A DNA stretch of 5,137 nucleotides from NCBI GenBank assembly GCA_018667205.1, contig JABIVN010000303.1, forward strand, positions 1-5,137. The letters run 5' to 3'. Within the stretch, counting starts at the first letter, position 1. Each line of letters begins with the position of its first letter. The position numbers and the translations under genes are program-made. A model generated the notes under the pieces. That model made no database searches, was not told the origin of the DNA, and worked only from the letters and a program-made list of their open reading frames with translations. Positions 1 through 4,637 of this stretch are shown piece by piece. The DNA is from Gammaproteobacteria bacterium. GTDB lineage: Bacteria > Pseudomonadota > Gammaproteobacteria > Pseudomonadales > Azotimanducaceae.

Positions 1-19
1 CAATTTTGTCTACTGCTCC

Positions 20-41
20 ATGGTTCCGGTGAGAGAACTCG
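20..41 (-). repeat. Imperfect copy of the tRNA-Thr 3' end
   Basis: Positions 20-41 match positions 80-101, the 3' end of the tRNA-Thr gene, at 18 of 22 bases without gaps. Read on the minus strand, the copy resembles the 3' half of a T-loop, a T-stem strand, an acceptor strand ending CACCGGA, a discriminator A and CCA. The 5' parts of a tRNA are absent: no matching T-stem strand lies upstream of the loop, so this is a fragment and not a second tRNA. Similar partial copies of tRNA 3' ends mark past integration of elements that use tRNA genes as attachment sites. A decayed second tRNA gene is an equally possible origin. Confidence 0.5.
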
Positions 42-80
42 TATGGATTCATGGACTTAGAAGCATCTATCATGGTTGTA

Positions 81-156
81 TGGTGCCGGAAAGAGGACTC
101 GAACCTCCGACCAATTGCTTACGAAGCAACTGCTCTACCAACTGAGCTATTCCGGC
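81..156 (-). tRNA. tRNA-Thr, anticodon CGT
   Basis: The minus strand folds into a full cloverleaf. The acceptor stem is GCCGGAA/TTCCGGC, the D-stem GCTC/GAGC, the anticodon stem GTTGC/GCAAT and the T-stem GGAGG/CCTCT (one G-T pair each in the last two). The anticodon loop is TTCGTAA, which places CGT at 121-123 and so reads the threonine codon ACG. The structural part is 73 nt, and the CCA tail is encoded (81-83). The gene lies downstream of the pilin genes on the same strand. A tRNA-Thr gene next to pilA is also the arrangement in Pseudomonas aeruginosa, where this interval is a site of pilin cassette exchange. No intrinsic terminator is visible between it and the window edge. Confidence 0.97.
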
Positions 157-166
157 AGGTTCGATT

Positions 167-195
167 ATTATATACGGATTACCGATCACGGGTAA
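167..195 (-). promoter_or_regulatory. Probable sigma-70 promoter of tRNA-Thr
   Basis: On the minus strand a perfect TATAAT -10 box lies at 172-167. A weak -35 candidate, TTACCC (3 of 6 consensus bases), lies at 195-190 with 17 bases between them. Transcription would start near 160, only a few bases before the mature tRNA 5' end at 156, so the precursor leader would be very short. The -35 box lies mostly inside the right arm of the inverted repeat at 176-198. Start site and strength are inferred. Confidence 0.55.
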
Positions 196-198
196 TCC
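176..198. repeat. Perfect inverted repeat over the tRNA-Thr promoter
   Basis: The arms GGATTACC (176-183) and GGTAATCC (191-198) are exact inverted copies, 8 bp each, separated by 7 bases. The repeat covers most of the -35 box and most of the spacer of the predicted tRNA promoter. Neither strand has a T-run after it, so it does not look like an intrinsic terminator for the upstream pilin gene. It could be an operator, an RNA hairpin at the end of the pilin message, or chance. Confidence 0.55.
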
Positions 199-253
199 AG
201 GGGCCATTCAAGGTCTTTACTATCGCCGGTTAGATTTAGCTTACCTTGGCGCT

Positions 254-661
254 CTAGGGAGCAAACGTCATCGTTACGGCTTCGCTGGGCGCGTCTATGT
301 GCGTCGCGATAACGGTATATGCACTTGATCTGGCACACTCACCCGCCTTCACTCCGTCAGTCGTACAGGTCACGACATAGCTCATCCGATCAGCACTGGT
401 TCTAGGATCCCACCCCAGCATCGAGCTTAATGTGGCGACCCCACCCGGAACATAAGAACCTTCAACGTATTCCCCAAACTCTCTTCTACGATCCCGTTGC
501 AGCAGGTGGATCGACTGAATATTCGATTGGGCAACGCCGGCTCTCGCAGTAACCTGATAGTCTGAGTAAAGCGGTAGAGCGATTGCCGACACGATGCCAA
601 CGATAGCAAGCGCAACCATTAACTCAATCAACGAAAAACCCCTCTGAATTGGCGCCCTCAT
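254..661 (-). CDS. Accessory or minor type IV prepilin with a cysteine pair
   Basis: The product is 135 residues, a usual length for a type IV pilin. It begins with a short basic leader (MRAPIQRG) followed by FSLIELMVALAIVG. This is the class III signal cut by PilD between G8 and F9, with the conserved glutamate at mature position 5. The hydrophobic helix spans about residues 9-31. Two cysteines near the C-terminus (TCTTDGVKAGEC) could form a disulfide loop as in many pilins. The LGWDP segment followed by a MSYVV strand loosely resembles PilE-like and deltaproteobacterial pilins. The ATG at 661 is chosen over one 14 codons upstream because it gives a normal leader and has AGGGGTGA five bases before it. 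The gene follows pilA on the same strand, but a strong terminator lies between them, so it probably has its own promoter or depends on read-through. Whether it is a minor pilin, an alternative subunit or a regulator of assembly cannot be told from the sequence. Confidence 0.88.
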   Translation of the reverse strand: MRAPIQRGFSLIELMVALAIVGIVSAIALPLYSDYQVTARAGVAQSNIQSIHLLQRDRRREFGEYVEGSYVPGGVATLSSMLGWDPRTSADRMSYVVTCTTDGVKAGECARSSAYTVIATHIDAPSEAVTMTFAP

Positions 662-666
662 TTGTA

Positions 667-674
667 TCACCCCT
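667..674 (-). promoter_or_regulatory. Ribosome binding site of the second pilin gene
   Basis: The minus strand reads AGGGGTGA five bases before the ATG at 661. It supports that start over the upstream in-frame ATG at 703, which would give an unusually long leader before the pilin cleavage site. Confidence 0.7.
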
Positions 675-679
675 GTAAA

Positions 680-710
680 ATTCAATCGCCCTGAGGGCAA
701 CATGGGTCAA
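680..710 (-). promoter_or_regulatory. Weak candidate promoter of the second pilin gene
   Basis: The minus strand has TTGACC (710-705, 5 of 6 -35 bases) and TTGAAT (685-680, 4 of 6 -10 bases). The 19-base spacer is longer than ideal. An 11-base palindrome, GCCCTGAGGGC (688-698), sits in the spacer. The case rests mostly on position: the pilA terminator lies just upstream, so a separate promoter would be expected here. Confidence 0.25.
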
Positions 711-723
711 AAGAACCAGACAT

Positions 724-761
724 AAAAAAACCGGAAGGCGTTGGCCGTCCGGTTTTCTTTT
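724..761 (-). terminator. Intrinsic terminator after pilA, probably bidirectional
   Basis: Positions 727-735 pair with 748-756 in a 9-bp stem (AAAACCGGA-type). After one mismatch, 737-739 pair with 744-746, closing a GTTG loop. On the minus strand the hairpin is followed by a T-run (complement of A724-A730), placed about 30 bases after the pilA stop codon. The plus strand also has a T-rich tail (753-761), so it could stop transcription from either side. It would uncouple the abundant pilA message from the second pilin gene, fully or in part. Confidence 0.88.
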
Positions 762-793
762 ATTGGCTAGAATGAAGCCGCAACGGTTACTGC

Positions 794-1240
794 TTAACGT
801 ACATCGGCTGCGTTAATCGTCGTTGAGTCTGCACCTAAATCAATATAGGCCGGACGCGAAATCGTCACTGCATAATCACCTGCGGCAAGAGTGCCGGCGA
901 CAGCAACACCGATCGAACCGAATGTATCACTCGCTGTGGCCACAAATGCCTCATCAGTGCCACCTGGCGCCAAATTGCCACTTGGATTGTAGAGAGTCAT
1001 CCAACCGGCAGCAGTAGTTGGCATACTATCAGTCAAGCCAAGTGACACCTGAGTACCACCCTTTACCATGGTGCTAGTAGTAGCGCGAACCGCACTTTCA
1101 TACTGAGCATTAACCTTGGTCATGTTTGCCGTTTGAATATAGTCCTGATATGCGGGCAGCGCTACAGCGGCAAGAATACCGATAATAGCGACCACGATCA
1201 TCAGTTCTATGAGGGTAAAACCCTTTTGGGATGTGTTCAT
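794..1240 (-). CDS. pilA: Major type IV pilin subunit PilA (prepilin)
   Basis: The product is 148 residues. The six-residue leader plus glycine (MNTSQKG) is followed by [18 protein letters not shown], the near-invariant type IVa pilin N-terminus. PilD should cut between G7 and F8 to give a 141-residue subunit with the conserved Glu5. The long N-terminal helix anchors the subunit in the inner membrane and later packs in the pilus core. The segment [19 protein letters not shown] continues the helix. The globular part is rich in Ala, Thr, Gly and Asp. It contains no cysteine, so it lacks the C-terminal disulfide loop of the P. aeruginosa pilin. GGAG lies eight bases before the ATG. A sigma-54 promoter upstream, a terminator downstream and the divergent pilBCD operon support a major-pilin role. 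That role is inferred from context, since sequence alone does not exclude another prepilin. Confidence 0.9.
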   Translation of the reverse strand: MNTSQKGFTLIELMIVVAIIGILAAVALPAYQDYIQTANMTKVNAQYESAVRATTSTMVKGGTQVSLGLTDSMPTTAAGWMTLYNPSGNLAPGGTDEAFVATASDTFGSIGVAVAGTLAAGDYAVTISRPAYIDLGADSTTINAADVR

Positions 1241-1306
1241 TTAGCTAGCTCCATTAAATTTAATTTTTTAACTATTACAAAGTGAGGTAATTACCACTAG
1301 TAACCT

Positions 1307-1324
1307 AAGCAATTATCGCGCCAC
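1307..1324 (-). promoter_or_regulatory. Sigma-54 (RpoN) promoter of pilA
   Basis: The minus strand reads TGGCGCG, four bases, then TTGCTT. This fits the -24/-12 consensus TGGCACG-N4-TTGCW, with exactly ten bases between the GG (1322-1321) and the GC (1310-1309). Transcription would start near 1297 and give a leader of about 57 bases before the ATG at 1240. In Pseudomonas, pilA is transcribed by RpoN with the PilS-PilR two-component system, so PilR is the expected activator here. Its gene is not in the window. Confidence 0.88.
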
Positions 1325-1334
1325 AAAAAAATAG

Positions 1335-1343
1335 CGCGCCACA
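1335..1343 (-). repeat. Second copy of the -24 motif
   Basis: TGTGGCGCG on the minus strand at 1343-1335 exactly repeats 1325-1317, which contains the -24 element of the sigma-54 promoter. The two copies start 18 bases apart. The upstream copy has TT instead of GC at the matching -12 position, so it is unlikely to be a full promoter by itself. Confidence 0.6.
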
Positions 1344-1347
1344 GGTC

Positions 1348-1372
1348 GAATGTGACAAAAAACGTCACATTC
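1348..1372. promoter_or_regulatory. Perfect inverted repeat upstream of pilA, candidate regulator site
   Basis: GAATGTGAC (1348-1356) and GTCACATTC (1364-1372) are exact inverted copies, 9 bp each, separated by 7 bases. The centre lies about 63 bases before the predicted pilA start. The TGTGA and TCACA cores resemble CRP/Vfr half-sites, but they are 9 bases apart instead of 6, so a standard CRP site is unlikely. The TGTC-type core also recalls the PilR motif of Pseudomonas (C/G-TGTC). A site for PilR or another dimeric regulator is plausible. Confidence 0.55.
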
Positions 1373-1406
1373 TTTACGAACAGATAGTCTTAAACTGACC
1401 TTAATT

Positions 1407-1424
1407 GTCACTTTGGTTAGTGAC
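1407..1424. promoter_or_regulatory. Second GTCAC/GTGAC inverted pair, candidate upstream activator site
   Basis: GTCAC (1407-1411) and GTGAC (1420-1424) form a second pair of the same half-site, with an 8-base spacer and the opposite outward arrangement to the repeat at 1348-1372. Its distance from the predicted pilA start, about 110-127 bases, is in the usual range for activators of sigma-54 promoters and near where PilR sites lie in P. aeruginosa. Five-base motifs are short, so chance is possible. Confidence 0.35.
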
Positions 1425-1536
1425 CAGCTCCGATCGGCGCTACCGGCACTCGTACCACGTGGCTTCACAAGGCTTCATCTGGTTTTCATATGCGTCCGAC
1501 GCGATAACACCAGGCCCGTTATTAACGCTGCTTCTA

Positions 1537-1565
1537 TCGACACCTCTCCAGCTGAAATGTAAACT
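1537..1565 (+). promoter_or_regulatory. Possible sigma-70 promoter of the pilBCD operon
   Basis: TCGACA (1537-1542, 5 of 6 -35 bases) and TAAACT (1560-1565, 4 of 6 -10 bases) are 17 bases apart. The start would be near 1572, giving a leader of about 55 bases before the pilB ATG. No better pair was seen in the intergenic region, but neither box is perfect. Confidence 0.35.
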
Positions 1566-1610
1566 TTCATCAGCGTTTTTATACCCCCATTTTTGGCGGT
1601 GCCAGCATTT

Positions 1611-1617
1611 AAGAGGA
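1611..1617 (+). promoter_or_regulatory. Ribosome binding site of pilB
   Basis: AAGAGGA ends nine bases before the ATG at 1627. It fixes the pilB start there and argues against the long open extension back to 1405. Confidence 0.75.
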
Positions 1618-1626
1618 ACAACCCGT

Positions 1627-3345
1627 ATGGCGGCCATCCCAATTCAATTAAGCGGTCTTGCTCGTCGACTGGTAGCGGATAATCTTCTAGAAGAAGACGC
1701 TGCAAGGGAAGCCACCGAAGAAGCAAGAAAGACCCGGGTACCTTTCGTAACGCATCTAGTGCAGAACAACATCGTTGCTTCAAAGGCAATCGCCACATCG
1801 GCTTCGGAAGAGTTCGGCGTTCCCCTTATCAACATCACAGCCCTTGACCTGGATGTCATACCCAGGGACCTGGTCGATGAAAAACTGATTCGATCAAACC
1901 ATGCAATTCCGATATTCCACCGTGGTAACCGTTTGTTCGTGGCTGTCTCTGATCCAACCAACAGAACTGGTCTAGATGAGATCCAATTCCAGACGGGCAT
2001 ATCAACGGAAGAAGTACTGGTCGAAGAAGACAAGCTAGCGGCCTTTATTGGAAACTTCCTGGAAAGCCAAGAAGACGATGGTATGAGAGGGCTTAGCGAT
2101 GATGACGATCTAAACCTTGACATGGAGGCTGTTGACGCAGACGGCAGTGGGGGTGATGTTGACGAAGGTACCGCTATAGACGACACACCTGTTGTCCGCT
2201 TTATCAACAAAATGCTGATGGACGCCATTCGTCGCGGCGCATCAGACCTCCACTTCGAACCCTTCGAGAAAACTTATCGAGTCAGGTTCAGAACGGATGG
2301 CGTGCTGCAGGAAATCGCAAGCCCCCCGATTAACCTTGCACCCAGAATCTCTGCCCGATTGAAAGTAATGTCCAAGATGGATATTTCGGAAAGACGGGTC
2401 CCACAGGACGGGCGCATCAAGCTAAAAATATCCAAGACCAAGTCCATCGACTTTCGGGTTAACACGCTCCCCGTCCTGTTTGGCGAAAAGCTTGTACTAC
2501 GAATACTCGACCCTGGGCAGGCCAAAATGGGTATTGATGCACTAGGCTACGAAGATGATCAAAAAAAGCTATACATGGAAGCACTTTACAAGCCGCAGGG
2601 CATGTTCCTGGTAACCGGCCCCACCGGTTCTGGCAAGACCGTATCGCTATACACTGGGATTAACATCCTGAACACCGCTGAGCTAAACATCTCTACCGCC
2701 GAGGACCCCGTCGAAATCAACATGGAAGGCGTCAACCAATGTCCGGTAAACGCCAAGGTTGGTCTCGATTTCTCTGAGGCACTGCGGTCTTTCCTGCGAC
2801 AGGACCCCGATGTCATTATGGTTGGTGAGATTCGAGACCTGGAGACTGCCTCTATTTCGGTCAAAGCGGCACAAACTGGCCACATGGTGATGTCGACTCT
2901 GCATACCAACAGCGCTCCTGAAACATTAACCCGTTTGCGTAATATGGGCGTTGCTGCCTTTAACCTTGCCACTTCGGTCAACCTGATCGTCGCCCAGCGA
3001 CTAGGACGCCGCCTATGTGTCTGCAAAGAGAAATTGGAGGTCCCTGCTAGCGCGCTGCTCGAGGCTGGGTTTACAGCCGCTCAACTAGCGGAACCATTTG
3101 AAGTCTTTGGTCCTACAGGCTGCCAAAAGTGCTCATCAGGTTACAAGGGAAGAGTAGGTATTTACGAAGTCATGAAAGTCACGCCTGAAATTCGTAGGAT
3201 AATCATGGAAGATGGCAACGCATTACAGATCGGCGAAGTGAGTGCGAGTGAAGGCTTCGGCACGATATACGAATCGGGGCTGCGCAAGGTTGTTTCTGGA
3301 GCAACAAGTCTGGCAGAGATTAACCGGGTGACAAGTGTTCACTAA
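1627..3345 (+). CDS. pilB: Type IV pilus extension ATPase PilB
   Basis: The product is 572 residues, close to the family's usual 560-575. It is a cytoplasmic hexameric ATPase of the GspE/PilB secretion family that powers pilin addition through PilC. An N-terminal MshEN-like domain covers about residues 8-145. An acidic Asp/Glu/Gly-rich linker (about 147-187) leads to the second N-terminal domain. The ATPase core has Walker A GPTGSGKT (331-338), Asp box TAEDPVE (357-363), Walker B DPDVIMVGEIRD (393-404) and His box GHMVMSTLHT (418-427). A zinc-site region has C464, C466, C499 and C502, and the first pair is CxC instead of the usual CxxC. The GYKGRVGIYEV segment (505-515) is typical. The ATG at 1627 is chosen for its ribosome binding site and for alignment with the family N-terminus. 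pilC follows after 34 bases. The pattern fits PilB better than GspE, given the pilin, pilC and pilD neighbours. Confidence 0.97.
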   Translation: MAAIPIQLSGLARRLVADNLLEEDAAREATEEARKTRVPFVTHLVQNNIVASKAIATSASEEFGVPLINITALDLDVIPRDLVDEKLIRSNHAIPIFHRGNRLFVAVSDPTNRTGLDEIQFQTGISTEEVLVEEDKLAAFIGNFLESQEDDGMRGLSDDDDLNLDMEAVDADGSGGDVDEGTAIDDTPVVRFINKMLMDAIRRGASDLHFEPFEKTYRVRFRTDGVLQEIASPPINLAPRISARLKVMSKMDISERRVPQDGRIKLKISKTKSIDFRVNTLPVLFGEKLVLRILDPGQAKMGIDALGYEDDQKKLYMEALYKPQGMFLVTGPTGSGKTVSLYTGINILNTAELNISTAEDPVEINMEGVNQCPVNAKVGLDFSEALRSFLRQDPDVIMVGEIRDLETASISVKAAQTGHMVMSTLHTNSAPETLTRLRNMGVAAFNLATSVNLIVAQRLGRRLCVCKEKLEVPASALLEAGFTAAQLAEPFEVFGPTGCQKCSSGYKGRVGIYEVMKVTPEIRRIIMEDGNALQIGEVSASEGFGTIYESGLRKVVSGATSLAEINRVTSVH

Positions 3346-3379
3346 AACCGGGTATCCCGAAAAAGGTTAAGAGGTCGAT

Positions 3380-4603
3380 ATGGTAGCAGCTCGTCAAGTA
3401 TTTTCTTGGGAAGGCACCGATAAGTCTGGCAAAAAGACTAAAGGTGAACTCAACAGCCCCAACGCCATTGTTGCCAGGGCGGAGCTGAGAAAAAAAGGGA
3501 TTAACCCGACCAAAGTGAAAAAGAAAGGCAGCGGGTTCACCCTTCCCGGCCTTGGAGCAAAAATCACGCCTGCCGATATCGCGCTCTTTACTCGTCAACT
3601 GGCAACGATGATGAAAGCCGGCGTTCCGCTTGTTCAGTCCTTCGAGATTGTGGCTGACGGTATGGACAACCCGGCGATGAAAGAACTGATCCTTAAGATT
3701 CGGGATGAAGTTTCCTCTGGTCAATCATTTGCCCATGCTGTCAGAACCCAACCAGAGCATTTCGATGACCTATTCTGCAACCTCATAGAAGCCGGCGAGC
3801 AGTCAGGCGCATTGGAAACAATGCTTGACCGGCTGGCCGAATATAAGGAAAAGTCCGAACAGCTGAAAGGCAAAATCAAAAGCGCAATGAACTATCCAAT
3901 TTCAATTCTGGTCATTGCCGGGATCGTATCCAGCATCTTGTTAATCAAGGTAGTACCCCAGTTCGAAGAAATCTTTGCCGGCTTCGGTGCAGAACTCCCT
4001 GAGTTCACTCAGATGGTTGTAGATATGTCCCGGTTTATGACGGAATGGTGGTTTGTTGGCTTATCTACTTTGGCCGCCATGTTTTTTGGCTTTAAGGAAA
4101 TACATAAACGATCTCAGGCATTCCGGGACGGCAAGGAGCGATTGCTGCTTAAGCTTCCGATCCTTGGCGATATTATAGATAAATCCTGCATCGCCAGATT
4201 TGCACGAACCCTTTCAACAACCTTCTCTGCAGGTGTGCCGCTTGTTGACGCACTGGAGTCTGTCGCCGGTGCCGCGGGGAACGTTGTTTACCTGGAAGCG
4301 ATCAACAAGATTAAAGATGAGGTCTCGAGCGGTATCCAGCTAAACACGTCCATGAAAGCTTCCGGAGTATTCCCGAATATGGTGATTCAGATGGTCGCAA
4401 TCGGAGAAGAGGCCGGCGCGCTAGATAGCATGCTGGACAAAGCAGCCACTTATTATGAAGAAATGGTCGACAACTCTGTTGATGGTCTAACCAGCCTGAT
4501 GGAACCAATTATTATGTCCTTTCTAGGCGTAGTGATCGGTGGATTGATTATCGCCATGTACTTGCCTATATTCAGTATGGGTGATGCGATCAGTGGCAAG
4601 TAG
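3380..4603 (+). CDS. pilC: Type IV pilus inner-membrane platform protein PilC
   Basis: The product is 407 residues, the normal PilC length. It is a polytopic inner-membrane protein of the GspF/PilC family that couples PilB to pilin extraction and assembly. A short basic N-terminal region (1-60) precedes two homologous T2SSF domains (about 67-190 and 270-392). The repeats show in the paired motifs FTRQLATMMKAGVPL (70-84) and FARTLSTTFSAGVPL (274-288), and EAGEQSGALETMLDRL (137-152) and AIGEEAGALDSMLDKA (340-355). Three hydrophobic segments, about 172-192, 222-238 and 376-398, match the expected three membrane helices. GAGG lies five bases before the ATG. The gene sits between pilB and pilD with 34-base gaps on both sides, which points to cotranscription. 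Nothing is truncated or unusual. Confidence 0.97.
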   Translation: MVAARQVFSWEGTDKSGKKTKGELNSPNAIVARAELRKKGINPTKVKKKGSGFTLPGLGAKITPADIALFTRQLATMMKAGVPLVQSFEIVADGMDNPAMKELILKIRDEVSSGQSFAHAVRTQPEHFDDLFCNLIEAGEQSGALETMLDRLAEYKEKSEQLKGKIKSAMNYPISILVIAGIVSSILLIKVVPQFEEIFAGFGAELPEFTQMVVDMSRFMTEWWFVGLSTLAAMFFGFKEIHKRSQAFRDGKERLLLKLPILGDIIDKSCIARFARTLSTTFSAGVPLVDALESVAGAAGNVVYLEAINKIKDEVSSGIQLNTSMKASGVFPNMVIQMVAIGEEAGALDSMLDKAATYYEEMVDNSVDGLTSLMEPIIMSFLGVVIGGLIIAMYLPIFSMGDAISGK

Positions 4604-4637
4604 GCCACAGAACTAAGTCAGGACATTAGCTAAACTC

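Larger units (their letters stand above)
1241..1626. other. Divergent pilA-pilB intergenic region
   Basis: This 386-base stretch contains no convincing gene. From left to right it holds the pilA ribosome binding site (ctcc, 1249-1252 on the plus strand), an A/T-rich leader, a GGTAATTACC palindrome (1286-1295) near the predicted pilA start, the sigma-54 promoter, a second copy of its -24 motif, a GTGAC/GTCAC half-site array, a possible pilB promoter and the pilB ribosome binding site. The frame of pilB stays open back to a TTG at 1405, but those 74 codons have no recognisable domain. Confidence 0.8.

Noticed and set aside
176..198. Inverted repeat as an intrinsic terminator of the second pilin gene
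   Set aside because: No T-run follows on either strand, and the sequence overlaps a good tRNA promoter.
51..233. 60-codon plus-strand open frame with CRKEDSNLRPIAYEATALPTELF
   Set aside because: It is the antisense translation of the tRNA-Thr gene, a frequent spurious protein call; it has no ribosome binding site.
662..703. Upstream ATG (703) for the second pilin
   Set aside because: It would add 14 residues to the leader, and the clear AGGGGTGA lies between it and the ATG at 661.
1351..1369. CRP/Vfr site from the TGTGA and TCACA cores
   Set aside because: The cores are 9 bases apart, not the 6 required for a standard CRP-type site, so only a generic inverted repeat is claimed.
1405..1626. 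Possible 74-residue N-terminal extension of PilB from a TTG codon
   Set aside because: The extension has no recognised domain, it would overlap the half-site region, and a good ribosome binding site with an ATG at 1627 gives the normal family length.
1644..2228. 194-codon minus-strand open frame opposite pilB
   Set aside because: It is a Ser/Arg-rich shadow of the pilB coding frame with no domain or start signal. The shorter minus-strand frames at 2274-2525, 2586-3026 and 3320-3724 are the same kind of artefact.
3349..3359. Hairpin CGGG-TAT-CCCG between pilB and pilC as a terminator
   Set aside because: The stem is only 4 bp and is followed by A residues instead of a T-run, so it should not stop transcription.
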